NCBI GenBank assembly: GCA_009887095.1
Contig: QXYC01000017.1
Coordinates: 1-39,584, forward strand
Source: Candidatus Poseidoniales archaeon
Lineage (GTDB): Archaea; Thermoplasmatota; Poseidoniia; Poseidoniales; Poseidoniaceae
DNA length: 39,584 nucleotides
Direction of reading: 5' to 3'
The notes under the pieces were generated by a model. It was not told the DNA's origin. It did no database searches and saw only the letters and a program-made list of their open reading frames with translations. This document shows positions 1-8,183 of the stretch, piece by piece (positions within the stretch are counted from its first letter, which is position 1; the number at the start of each line of letters is the position of its first letter). The position numbers and the translations under genes are program-made.

Positions 1-472
1 CCATTGCTGTGCCCGTTGCACCAATGACTTGTGGCATGAAACCGATGTTGAGTTGGTTGATTTGAACATCACAAGGAACAACGGTGTCGACTGAGCACGC
101 ATAGGAAGTGTTCTCGTGGTAGGTAATCTCGCCAGAAGTGGCGTTGTGTTCCATTAGATGGCGGTCAGAGGTGATGGTGTAAGTGACTGGGCCAACCTGA
201 TCGTAGATTGGTTCGTCACCAGCAAGAACCCCACCGAGGTTGGTGATGTTCCATGCGTAGAAATCACGGTCCGTACTGGAACTTGCCCAGTCGGCTTCGA
301 TTTCTGTGCAGTCGTCGTTTGAACAGATAGCATCCTTTGGCGCTTCTGCTGTGGCTTCTGCAACTGCATCAGGCACGGCGCCTGTGGCAATTGGGGCGAT
401 TAGGGCTAGGTTCAATATGAGGAACATAAGACCTGCCCCGAGCATTGCTTTATCCGATTTTAATATCGACAT
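1..472 (-). CDS. Membrane-anchored protein with CD36/LIMP-2-like ectodomain (5' part only)
   Basis: The gene runs off the left edge, so only the first 157 residues are visible. An N-terminal hydrophobic helix (about residues 9-32) is followed by an Ala/Glu-rich linker and an extracellular region. Residues 69-98 read RDFYAWNITNLGGVLAG, then DEPIYDQVGPVTY. This follows the CD36/SCARB/LIMP-2 signature order: aromatic-rich W/F-N-[IV]-T-N, 'xLxGxxP', then 'GPxxY'. Residues 113-120 (SGEITYHE) fit the next CD36 strand, and residues 139-150 (NQLNIGFMPQVI) fit the Asn-Leu/Ile segment that follows. CD36 proteins are lipid or lipoprotein receptors with a helix at each end; the second helix would lie outside the window. 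ATG 472 is preceded by a TATA-like element about 26 bases upstream, which fits a leaderless message. The family match is from memory of the motif, and the function in an archaeon is unknown. Confidence 0.7.
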   Translation of the reverse strand, partial: MSILKSDKAMLGAGLMFLILNLALIAPIATGAVPDAVAEATAEAPKDAICSNDDCTEIEADWASSSTDRDFYAWNITNLGGVLAGDEPIYDQVGPVTYTITSDRHLMEHNATSGEITYHENTSYACSVDTVVPCDVQINQLNIGFMPQVIGATGTAM

Positions 473-495
473 AAACAGATAAGGAAAGCAATTGT

Positions 496-504
496 GGTAT
501 AAGC
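496..504 (-). promoter_or_regulatory. Box A (TATA-like) promoter element of the CD36-like gene
   Basis: On the minus strand the sequence reads GCTTATACC, centred about 27 bases before ATG 472. That is the spacing expected for archaeal TBP-dependent transcription starting at or next to the start codon. The 137 bases between this gene and trm1 hold nothing else I recognise. Confidence 0.45.
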
Positions 505-609
505 ATTGGTGCGTTTTACAACACCAAGTGTACCATCTTGAAGAATTTGGCTTGCGCCGATGGGCTCAGTCATCGGTGCGGTCATGAACAAGCAGTTGCA
601 CGCAACATC

Positions 610-1974
610 ATGGCCGAGGGGGGAGACGAACGCATCGACCTCCCCGGCTGGCCCGGCCATGTATGGCTTGAAGGGCGCACCCTTGTCCACATGCAAGAGG
701 AACAGGAACGTCCAACTCACATGCCAAGAGGGCCTGCCAAACGCACAGGGCCTGGTTTTCTCAATCCAGCAATGGCCCCGGCTCGGACGCGCAGTGTGAT
801 GTTGTTAGCGGACGCACTTGAGCACGACTGGTTAGTCAAGGCCGATCGCCCCATTCGTGCACTCGATGCATTGTGCGCAACAGGTGTTCGCATTCGACGT
901 TGGCGAAATGAAATTCCCGGGCCGCTTCAGCAGCGACTGCGCATCACGGCCAACGACTTGGACGAATTCGCACTCGCATGGGCCGCAACATCTCATGAAC
1001 TTCATCCACCTTCGACGCCAGTTGAACACGAGGCCGAAGACGATCGTCACGGTCAGAAATCCTCTGCGGTGTTCGACAACGGACTCCACTTTCAACGCCT
1101 TGATGCCCGAATGGCCATGGTTGATGCCGCCTATCAATGGGTGGATTTGGATCCGTTTGGCTCACCCATTCAATTCCTTGATGCCGCTTTGCAGAGTCTT
1201 TCGCGCACTGGGGTGCTGGAGGTGACGGCCACAGATACCGCTGCACTGACTGGATCTTCAGCCTCGAGTCAGGCACGACGTTATCAGGCCAAAGGAATCG
1301 TTGATGAGTACGCTCATGACGATGCAGTGAGGTTGTTGGTGGGGACTGTTGCCACAACCGCTGCAAGGCTCGACAAGGTTGTCACCCCCCTTCTTGCATT
1401 GTTCGATGGCCATCATGTTCGAATTTCTTTGCTGGTCAGAACAAGCAAATCAGAAGCCACTGCGATTGGCAAATCGATTGGATGGCGAGTAAGAACGGAG
1501 GGGGTCCCCTATCAATTCGTTCAGCATCCTACACCTGAGCAATTGCCAAATGCGAGTGGTCCGTTGTGGATTGGACCATTGTGGCACAAGGACATCGCAG
1601 GCCGAATGACAGAGGCGCGCGCCTTGGAATTGTGTTCACCGAGCGCTGAGGAAATCACAGAATATCAGAAAGCTGGCTTGGTATGGGGTGACGATGACAT
1701 CGAATACTCGGGTCGGGAATTACGAAGAAGCGTGCGGTACATCGCACAAGCTGCCGACCTCATGAGCAGGGAGCATTTGCTGCTCAACCTCGATGCGTTG
1801 CCCCGTTTAGCTGGCGTGGGAGGGGCGCCGAAAATGGATAAACTGCTCGAATCGCTCGCTGAAATGGGCCACGCTTCCGCACGCTATCCGGATTTGGAAC
1901 CAATGCTTGTGACCGATGCACCGTTTGACGATGTAATTCAAGCGGTGAAGAACGCTCGTGATTCAACCGACTGA
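610..1974 (+). CDS. trm1: tRNA (guanine(26)-N(2))-dimethyltransferase Trm1
   Basis: Trm1 uses S-adenosylmethionine to make N2,N2-dimethylguanosine at position 26 of tRNA. From ATG 610 the protein has 454 residues, somewhat longer than typical archaeal Trm1 (about 380). Visible family motifs are GFLNPAMAPARTRS (49-62, equivalent to the 'FYNPxMxxNRD' block), the SAM-binding ALDALCATGVRIRRW (84-98), DLDPFGSP (179-186) and LEVTATDTAALTGS (203-216). The C-terminal half holds the conserved 'RxLxxTVATTAARLDK' region and the tRNA-binding domain. An upstream in-frame TTG at 538 would add 24 residues with no resemblance to the family, so ATG 610 is preferred; no strong ribosome-binding site decides it. 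The 3' end overlaps the convergent PAC2 gene by 12 bases. Family identity is firm. Confidence 0.93.
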   Translation: MAEGGDERIDLPGWPGHVWLEGRTLVHMQEEQERPTHMPRGPAKRTGPGFLNPAMAPARTRSVMLLADALEHDWLVKADRPIRALDALCATGVRIRRWRNEIPGPLQQRLRITANDLDEFALAWAATSHELHPPSTPVEHEAEDDRHGQKSSAVFDNGLHFQRLDARMAMVDAAYQWVDLDPFGSPIQFLDAALQSLSRTGVLEVTATDTAALTGSSASSQARRYQAKGIVDEYAHDDAVRLLVGTVATTAARLDKVVTPLLALFDGHHVRISLLVRTSKSEATAIGKSIGWRVRTEGVPYQFVQHPTPEQLPNASGPLWIGPLWHKDIAGRMTEARALELCSPSAEEITEYQKAGLVWGDDDIEYSGRELRRSVRYIAQAADLMSREHLLLNLDALPRLAGVGGAPKMDKLLESLAEMGHASARYPDLEPMLVTDAPFDDVIQAVKNARDSTD

Positions 1975-2724
1975 AGGGTCGCGTGATGGATCGTCCAACA
2001 CATCAATTTCAGGACCGGGGAGCATTGTCCTTGAATTTTCAATGACTTCTTGGACGCTCGATTCGATGGTCTGTGCGTTTTCAAGGAGTTCGGTCAGCGG
2101 AATTTCAATGCCTGTCAACTCGCCAATCGCTTCCACAGCAAGAGCCGCTGCACGAGCATCGGGGTAAAGCGGGCTGGCTTCTGCAAGAAGGGCGGTGACA
2201 TCGATGCCAAGTCGGTCGCCTTCGCCGAGTAAGAAACCTGTAATTCCGGCCACAATGCCTTGTTGAATTGGTTCGATTCCGGAATTACGAAGTCGAGCAC
2301 GGGCTGCTTCGGATGAGCCGACACCAAACAATTGACCTGTGGTCACATCTCCAGATGCAACCAATCCATCGATAATGATCAGGCGATCAAAACTGCCCTT
2401 CGTGAACCATTCCAGCACCGTTGATGCGAACATGATGTCTTGTTCATTCTTGAACTGAATTTCAGAAGTAAAGACACCGATGCCGTCGCCTTGATAGACA
2501 CGCACGGGGTGTTTTGGAACCTCGTTGTGGATGAGTGCGACCGCAGGGAACTCCGCATTGAGAACTGTCCCGAGCTGCCGCATTTTGAGAGTCTTGATGA
2601 TGTGTGAGGCAGCGATGACACCAACCATTCCAGCTGTCGTAAACCCTGCGATGGCAACACCGCCAGTTCGTGGATCTGCACCGTCTTGCAAAACAAGTGC
2701 GTACCCCTTGAACTCATGCTCCAT
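1963..2724 (-). CDS. PAC2-family protein (proteasome assembly chaperone-like, DUF75)
   Basis: The protein has 253 residues. It starts with the PAC2 pattern: a strand pair, then GFTTAGMVGVIAASHII and an alternating alpha/beta core (AVALIHNEVPKHPVRVY, RLIIIDGLVAS), ending in the hallmark region GITGFLLGEGDRLGIDVTALLAEASP, then YPDARAAALAVEAI. Archaeal and eukaryotic PAC2 proteins assist assembly of, or activate, the 20S proteasome; some archaeal members have other, uncharacterised roles. GGAGG lies 8 bases before ATG 2724, so the start is secure. It follows the large surface-protein gene on the same strand after 57 bases, with a TATA-like stretch in the gap, so it may have its own promoter. A second PAC2 paralogue lies at 14790-15584. 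The C-terminus (RDPSVG) lacks a hydrophobic-Tyr-X ending. Confidence 0.87.
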   Translation of the reverse strand: MEHEFKGYALVLQDGADPRTGGVAIAGFTTAGMVGVIAASHIIKTLKMRQLGTVLNAEFPAVALIHNEVPKHPVRVYQGDGIGVFTSEIQFKNEQDIMFASTVLEWFTKGSFDRLIIIDGLVASGDVTTGQLFGVGSSEAARARLRNSGIEPIQQGIVAGITGFLLGEGDRLGIDVTALLAEASPLYPDARAAALAVEAIGELTGIEIPLTELLENAQTIESSVQEVIENSRTMLPGPEIDVLDDPSRDPSVG

Positions 2725-2781
2725 GAAACGGCCTCCGTTCTGGGGGTGACAATGGCTCTATGAAAAGACCTACGATGGGGT

Positions 2782-5700
2782 TTAGTCTTCCCAAACAGCC
2801 CAGTCTTCCCAGCCTTCTTCTCGGTACCACCAAACGCCTTCTTCATCTTCCCACCACTCAGTGCCATTTTCATCGACACTGATGCCGTCGTCATCTTCGC
2901 CTTCCTCGCTTGTTTCTTCGTCTTCGAGTGCTTCCTCAAGGTCTTCGACTTCCGTCTCGTCATAGGACTCGACTGTGTTGTTGTCGAATTCATCGAAGAG
3001 GCTGGGCCGATGATCTTTCGGACCTTCGATGTCGTCCAGTGACCGTCCTTCATTGTGCAATTGATCGAGTGACTTACTGGTTGGTTTGGTTGGTTTTTCG
3101 ATGATTTCGGGTTCAACATCATCAATTGATTCTGCATACCAATCGTCTTCTTCATCGTCAGACTTTCGCAGCAGGATGACACCTGCGCCACCTGCGATGA
3201 GCGCAAGGATGCCAATGATGCTTCCAATGATGAGTGGGGCATTGCTCTTGGTGCCATCTGAATCGGTGTCGACTGGGGTGTCAACTTCCGGTGCTTCGCC
3301 AAGCGTCCATTGCAATTCACCTTCAGTGCTTGCTGTGGGCGTGGTCATGGAGTCACACTGATTGGCTCCGCCGAGTTCCGAGCATGAGAAGAAAACAACG
3401 TAGCCCACACCCTGAATTCCTGGGAACAAACCATCGGATGGCCCATTGCGAACCGGCGAGAATTCCACTTGGACTGAGCCCTCCGCAGAAATGGTGATGA
3501 TTGGCGCACTGCCCACACCAAAAGGCGCCTCAAAGGTGACTGGCGGAGGGGTTGTTGGCGTCACTTTCCAAGAAAACCCGAGGAACACATCAAACGGATT
3601 CGGATTGGTGATGGTACACATGATGGGGGCATCGGTGCCATCGTCAATCCAAGGGTAGGTCGCTGTCCCACAATCAACAGCGCCTGGTAGTGTGGCGTCT
3701 GGGAATGTGGGCTCTTGTGTGGTGTTGGTGTCGTTCGTACCGTTGCCACCTGTGGTTTGATTGGAGCCCGTATCTGGGCCACCGGTGAAGGTGAACATGA
3801 GTGGGTTCATTGAAGGGACAATCCATGATTTTGATGCATCGGAAGTGAGGACAAGTGTGTCGGTCGCATTGGCCGTTCCCGAGAGGATGATTTGCCCACC
3901 TTTGACTTCCACATCGCCTGTGCTGGTGACATTACCGCTCGCATCCTTTTGTTCCCATGTGTATACAAGGCCCTCAAGGTATGTGTTCTGAGTTGGCAAT
4001 TCAGCAACAATGTTCACTTCGAGGTCGAAGACGCCCTCGTCGTCAAGATTGAGTTGGGTCCCCTGCGTGGTAATGTCTGCTCGCAGGAGCCCAAGACCTT
4101 GGAGGGTCAAGTTCGCGGGTCCAACCGGTTGCATGGTTGGCGATCCGGTCGTGCCGAGGTATTCGATCGTCATCGAGGCGCTGTCAAAGAAGGTGATGAA
4201 CGTCCCGCCAAGTTCGGTCAGGTCTTCTGCTTCGATGGCTTGCCACACTCCTGATGAGTCGGTCGTTCCAGAGAGTTCAACATCGACCCCTGATGCCTCA
4301 ATGGTGAGGCTTACGAGTTCCCCTTCAAGGGGCACACCGTCTGCAGTCAACGTGATGTTGAGGTGCAGGGAATCGAGCGCGCTCAGGCCAAAACCACCAT
4401 CATCGTACGTACTTGAGGTCGAAAGATCGTACTCGATCAAGGCCGTGCGTTGGGAATTGTTGAGAGAGATCACGGGTCCGAGGGCGCTGAACGAAGTGGT
4501 TGCGTTTCCGTACTCATCGAACGCAACAACTGCAGCATAGTAATCTGTGCCGTCGATGATTGTGAGGCCTTCATCAACCGTTGAAAGAACCATGATTTGG
4601 TTTTCAGTCGAGTGTTCAATGGTGGCAATCGGTTGCAATACGTCAATTTCTTCAATGGCTTGGGTTTCGAGGTAGACCCCGTATTCAACAGCGCCATCAA
4701 TGGAAATATTCCAAGAAAGATCGAGCGAACCCCCCTCATCACCAGGGGTGTCAACGAAATTGAAACCTGCCACTGCGGCCGGGGGGGCCGGGAAAGGAAC
4801 GGTGACCGTTAGAGGGGCAGACATGTTGCTCGTCACGCCATAGGAATGCAGCGAGCGAACGCCGTAGACATACGAAGTTCCATGGTCAACTTCGCCATCA
4901 ACCGTCGTATTGGCGCCTGATGTTGTGTAAGGGGAGGTCAAGTCAAACGAAACACCGGGTGCTGCCCTAAACACTTCGAATTCAATCAAGTCATCACCGA
5001 ATTCAATCATGTCTTGCCATTCGAGTTGAACACGATCTGAAGTTAACTCTGTCACAGAAACGACAGGGGTTGGGGGCAGCGAAATGTTCGGCGCACCGGG
5101 GCTGTATTGAGCAACCAGTCCGGACACGGAAAAGACGCCAGAGAGTGTTGAATTCACTGGAAGAGTGACAACAAAGTTACCAACACCTGCCGTTTGTTGT
5201 TGGTTGATGATGTTGGTCAGGTTTCCTGCCGAAAACGGATTGTTTTCAACAATGAAGTCTGCATCGTAGCCGATGTCCATCGAAGAGAGGTTGAAGGTCC
5301 CATCAGCCGTGTTTGTGAAAGCAAAGCTGACGCTGGAGAGACGCACGCCATAGCCATCTGCGTTGTATGGCAACGCATTCATCAGCGGCGAGAGTCTTGA
5401 GGTCATGTTGCCCAATGGGTCGAGGATGTACAGTGGTTCCATGCCGTACGCTGCATCACCTGCATAGCCTTCGACACCAAGGTCATCCTGGCCATCATCA
5501 TCAATGTCCATTGTCACATGTTGCCAGCTGGCGATGAACAATCCGCTGGAAAGTTCACCTGCAGCCACGATGTGTTCAACAACGCCATCACCGTTCATGT
5601 CGATTGCTTTGACATTGGTTGGAATGGACCATGGTTGGACCACGGAGGTGCTCACCCCCACTGCGGTTGAGTTGAGAGCGTACGCTGTGAGGTTCCCCTC

Positions 5701-7053
5701 CACCGTCAGTGCGCTTCCATCGCTTGATCCGCCGAAAGGCACAACGAGCGAAGCAAGCCCGTCGCCATCGTGATCAAACACAGAGGCATTGTTCAGTTGA
5801 ACGGTTGTTAGGTGGTCTGTAGTGTTCCACTGCGAGCCATCGTTTTGAGCGACCGTGTAGCCCAGTTGATTGCTACCAATGAAATCGATATCGCCGTCGC
5901 CGTCGATATCTCCTGCAATTATATCCGATTCAAGACCATCGAAGTGGTTCGGGTTTTCGCTGATGCCGCTCCCGTTGGTCCACCCAAGCGGGGTGCTGTG
6001 CCCAAACAGGTCGGTTACAACCACTGAGAAGACTGTTGAGTTTGCAGCAAAGTGTCCTGATACCATCGAAACAAGCGTGGTAGGGTTCGCGCTGTTGTTC
6101 ATGTTCACAGATTGCGTGAGATTGGCTGCAAAACTGCTTGTCTTGCTGTTGTAAGTGCGCAGAGCAAACGTGCCGCCTGTGTGAATTGAGACGAGGTCGG
6201 CATAACCGTCCAAATCGAAATCACCGACAGAGGCTGAGATGCTGTTGCTGTAAAGAGAAATGCCTTGTGCTGCGCCAATTGCCCCTGTTGAGGCGTTCAT
6301 AATGTGCACACATGCAAGATCAGAGCCATAGGCAAAGGCAACCAAATCATCATGGCCGTCACCATTGAAATCGCCCGTAGCAACCTCAGAAGATCCGGCG
6401 CATGTTTGAACCCATGAAGAGGTGTTCAATCCAGCGTTCGACGTCCAATCGACAATCATGAGGGCGGAGTTGAAACTTGTAGTGGCGGAATCGCTCGAAA
6501 GCACCACCACCTCGGGCAATGTATCGTTGTCCACGTCCCCTGAGGTGTAGTCGTTCACTGCACCAATTGGTAGCAATCCGCCATTGACATCAGGAGCGAA
6601 GGAGGCGTTCACTTCGGCCGTATCAATCGACGCTCCAAACGGCAAGAAGATTGGCGGGGAACTGACCATACCTGTCGAATGGAAATCGACTGATGTATTG
6701 CCGTTGAAGAAAGAATTCTGATGGCCGAGGTCCCCGTAACCAGACCCTTCGAAGGCCCATTCTTTGACGCCGTCTTGACCAATGTCAATATACACTTGCC
6801 CAGGTGTTGCGACTTCATCTCTAGCGCTTACCAAAAAAGAAGCTGAGTCGAAGGTGACGTTTCTTGGAACTTCGATGCCGAGGGATGTATCGACCTGCCC
6901 CCCCGTCAAGGTGAGCGTCGGGCTAGCTTGTCCACCGTCAAAGGTACTCACAGTGCCGCTTGTCGGATTTGCAGCAGCCGGCATGAGTGCAACTGTTTGG
7001 AGGAGAAGGAGGAGAACGAGCAAGAATGAGCCTGTGCGGTTCGGGTGTTCCAT
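2782..7053 (-). CDS. Large secreted, C-terminally anchored surface protein with FG-GAP and fibronectin-like domains
   Basis: The protein has 1423 residues from ATG 7053; a GTG at 7062 is a possible start three codons earlier. A signal peptide (LLVLLLLLQTVALMPAAA) is followed by several FG-GAP/VCBS calcium-binding repeats, such as GDFNGDGHDDLVAFAYG, GDFDLDGYADLVSIHTG, GDIDGDGDIDFIGS and IDMNGDGVVEHIVAAG. These probably fold as a beta-propeller. Two or more fibronectin type III-like modules follow (start PTPVVSVTELTSDRVQLEWQ), then beta-sandwich regions and a Cys-containing module. A single membrane helix (about 1272-1295) leads to a 128-residue, very acidic cytoplasmic tail ending in a Trp-rich stretch (WWEDEEGVWWYREEGW and AVWED). 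The role is probably adhesion or binding of polymers or cells. A TATA-like GTATAC on the minus strand at about 7113 could be the promoter. The domain calls are secure in type; the ligand is unknown. Confidence 0.9.
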   Translation of the reverse strand: MEHPNRTGSFLLVLLLLLQTVALMPAAANPTSGTVSTFDGGQASPTLTLTGGQVDTSLGIEVPRNVTFDSASFLVSARDEVATPGQVYIDIGQDGVKEWAFEGSGYGDLGHQNSFFNGNTSVDFHSTGMVSSPPIFLPFGASIDTAEVNASFAPDVNGGLLPIGAVNDYTSGDVDNDTLPEVVVLSSDSATTSFNSALMIVDWTSNAGLNTSSWVQTCAGSSEVATGDFNGDGHDDLVAFAYGSDLACVHIMNASTGAIGAAQGISLYSNSISASVGDFDLDGYADLVSIHTGGTFALRTYNSKTSSFAANLTQSVNMNNSANPTTLVSMVSGHFAANSTVFSVVVTDLFGHSTPLGWTNGSGISENPNHFDGLESDIIAGDIDGDGDIDFIGSNQLGYTVAQNDGSQWNTTDHLTTVQLNNASVFDHDGDGLASLVVPFGGSSDGSALTVEGNLTAYALNSTAVGVSTSVVQPWSIPTNVKAIDMNGDGVVEHIVAAGELSSGLFIASWQHVTMDIDDDGQDDLGVEGYAGDAAYGMEPLYILDPLGNMTSRLSPLMNALPYNADGYGVRLSSVSFAFTNTADGTFNLSSMDIGYDADFIVENNPFSAGNLTNIINQQQTAGVGNFVVTLPVNSTLSGVFSVSGLVAQYSPGAPNISLPPTPVVSVTELTSDRVQLEWQDMIEFGDDLIEFEVFRAAPGVSFDLTSPYTTSGANTTVDGEVDHGTSYVYGVRSLHSYGVTSNMSAPLTVTVPFPAPPAAVAGFNFVDTPGDEGGSLDLSWNISIDGAVEYGVYLETQAIEEIDVLQPIATIEHSTENQIMVLSTVDEGLTIIDGTDYYAAVVAFDEYGNATTSFSALGPVISLNNSQRTALIEYDLSTSSTYDDGGFGLSALDSLHLNITLTADGVPLEGELVSLTIEASGVDVELSGTTDSSGVWQAIEAEDLTELGGTFITFFDSASMTIEYLGTTGSPTMQPVGPANLTLQGLGLLRADITTQGTQLNLDDEGVFDLEVNIVAELPTQNTYLEGLVYTWEQKDASGNVTSTGDVEVKGGQIILSGTANATDTLVLTSDASKSWIVPSMNPLMFTFTGGPDTGSNQTTGGNGTNDTNTTQEPTFPDATLPGAVDCGTATYPWIDDGTDAPIMCTITNPNPFDVFLGFSWKVTPTTPPPVTFEAPFGVGSAPIITISAEGSVQVEFSPVRNGPSDGLFPGIQGVGYVVFFSCSELGGANQCDSMTTPTASTEGELQWTLGEAPEVDTPVDTDSDGTKSNAPLIIGSIIGILALIAGGAGVILLRKSDDEEDDWYAESIDDVEPEIIEKPTKPTSKSLDQLHNEGRSLDDIEGPKDHRPSLFDEFDNNTVESYDETEVEDLEEALEDEETSEEGEDDDGISVDENGTEWWEDEEGVWWYREEGWEDWAVWED

Positions 7054-7129
7054 GGTGTTCACGATGTGACTGTGGGTGGACGCCCTTCAAGTTCCTTACG
7101 GCGAAGTTGGAGAGTATACGGGAAAAAGC

Positions 7130-7224
7130 GGTGTTCTCCTGTTGATTCAGGCGTGTTTGTATGTTGACGAGAATTCTAAAGGGTTATAGTACACAGGTTA
7201 GAACTAACAATTGAGGAGAACACC
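7130..7224. repeat. Perfect 11-bp inverted repeat around a divergent promoter
   Basis: GGTGTTCTCCT at 7130-7140 and AGGAGAACACC at 7214-7224 are exact inverted copies, with their centres 84 bases apart. The right arm is the ribosome-binding site and spacer of the TTG-started gene at 7225. The left arm lies just upstream of the TATA-like sequence of the divergent surface-protein gene. It could be a paired operator. It is unlikely to fold in one transcript, because the plus-strand box A lies between the arms. Confidence 0.4.
7184..7190 (+). promoter_or_regulatory. Box A (TATA-like) promoter for the winged-helix/pentapeptide gene pair
   Basis: TTATAGT lies about 25 bases before position 7212, the likely transcription start. 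This leaves a short leader holding the ribosome-binding site GAGGAG (7213-7218), six bases before the TTG start at 7225. Confidence 0.55.
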
Positions 7225-7725
7225 TTGGAAGCAACCACAAAAATTTCTGTCATCGCCGGTGATATCGAAATCGACCTTGAAGGAGCCGCTATGGAAGTCG
7301 AAGAGCAATTGCTCCTCCACCGTCAAGACGACACATGGACCATCATGCTCGGGCGGCTTGCCCAAGCCAGAAGCGATGCACTTGAAGCCGCAGTTTCTGC
7401 AGCCAAGGAAAAGGGCCTACCTGAACGTGGTTCAGCGTTCAGAGTGCTCCTCGACACATGCTCGCTTGAGCGAAAACCCGACCAAGTCTTGGGCGCAATC
7501 CACTACCTCCGGGGTGTTGAGGGCGTTGATGATAGCCCTCCAAGAGTCATCAATCAATTGTTTGAAGACGCTAAAATCGCGCCACCTGGCAACCTTTCAC
7601 TCTACCTAAATCGTTTGAGGGAACGCAATTTCTTGATGATCCCTCCCGGCAAGGAAGATAAGAACCGTTTTGCCCATCTTACCGAAGAAGGAAGGGCGCA
7701 CCTTGACAAACGATCCACCGCCTGA
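7225..7725 (+). CDS. Uncharacterised archaeal protein with C-terminal winged-helix domain
   Basis: The protein has 166 residues and begins with TTG, chosen because a strong GAGGAG site lies six bases upstream and because the N-terminal pattern (ISVIAGDIEIDLEGAA, then VEEQLLLH) starts right after it. That N-terminal beta-hairpin resembles one found in several small archaeal proteins of unknown function. The middle is helical. The C-terminus (NLSLYLNRLRERNFLMIPP, then a beta wing and FAHLTEEGRAHL) looks like a winged-helix DNA-binding fold. It may be a transcription regulator. The inverted repeat overlapping its own ribosome-binding site is a candidate target for self-regulation. The pentapeptide-repeat gene follows after 9 bases, so the two are probably co-transcribed. 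The name of the family is not known to me. Confidence 0.75.
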   Translation: MEATTKISVIAGDIEIDLEGAAMEVEEQLLLHRQDDTWTIMLGRLAQARSDALEAAVSAAKEKGLPERGSAFRVLLDTCSLERKPDQVLGAIHYLRGVEGVDDSPPRVINQLFEDAKIAPPGNLSLYLNRLRERNFLMIPPGKEDKNRFAHLTEEGRAHLDKRSTA

Positions 7726-7734
7726 GGTGCAATC

Positions 7735-8181
7735 ATGGTTATGTCCGGTGGGGGAAACGACGACCCCCGTGAATCAACTGGTGAGGGTGAAGCCGTTGTC
7801 CTTGATTGGTCATTCCAGAATCATGCAAAAGAAGTCCTACGGAAGGGACGCCATGCCGGCTCCAACTTCCGAAGAGGGATTCTCGACGGTACGGATCTGA
7901 CCGAAGGAGACTTCTCCAACTGTGATTTTCGGAAAGCTTCCATGTACGAAGCAGATTTGATGAAATCGGCCTTTGATGGTGCGGATTTTCGTGGCGCAGA
8001 CCTTCGGAAGGCGCGCCTAAACCTCTCGAATTTTAGAAATTGTAAATTCGCTGGTGCAGATCTTCGCGGCATACGAGGCAGATATGCCATCTGGCAAGGA
8101 AGTGATTGGTGGAACGCAACAATGGACGAGGGACTGGAAAAGGCGCTCGCCAAAAAATGGCCACGCCCCTCCGATCAGTGA
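7735..8181 (+). CDS. Pentapeptide-repeat protein
   Basis: The protein has 148 residues. Residues about 40-110 hold tandem A(D/N)LXX-type repeats: SNFRRGILDGTDLTEGDFSN, CDFRKASMYEADLMKSAFDG, ADFRGADLRKARLNLSNFRN, CKFAGADLRG. These form a right-handed quadrilateral beta-helix. Some family members mimic DNA and protect topoisomerases, but most have no known role. A flexible N-terminus (about 40 residues) and a Trp-containing C-terminal cap flank the repeats. GAGGTG just upstream of ATG 7735 overlaps the stop of the preceding gene, which supports translational coupling; ATG 7741 is a second possible start. Its 3' end lies 2 bases from the convergent membrane-protein gene. Confidence 0.88.
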   Translation: MVMSGGGNDDPRESTGEGEAVVLDWSFQNHAKEVLRKGRHAGSNFRRGILDGTDLTEGDFSNCDFRKASMYEADLMKSAFDGADFRGADLRKARLNLSNFRNCKFAGADLRGIRGRYAIWQGSDWWNATMDEGLEKALAKKWPRPSDQ

Positions 8182-8183
8182 AC

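Noticed and set aside
538-609. N-terminal extension of Trm1 from TTG 538
   Set aside because: The 24 extra residues do not resemble the family, and ATG 610 gives a complete domain.
2379-3320. 313-codon minus-strand open frame
   Set aside because: It is out of frame with, and overlaps, both the PAC2 gene and the 3' end of the surface-protein gene, whose proteins are recognisable; its own sequence is Ser/Lys/Thr-rich with no family likeness.
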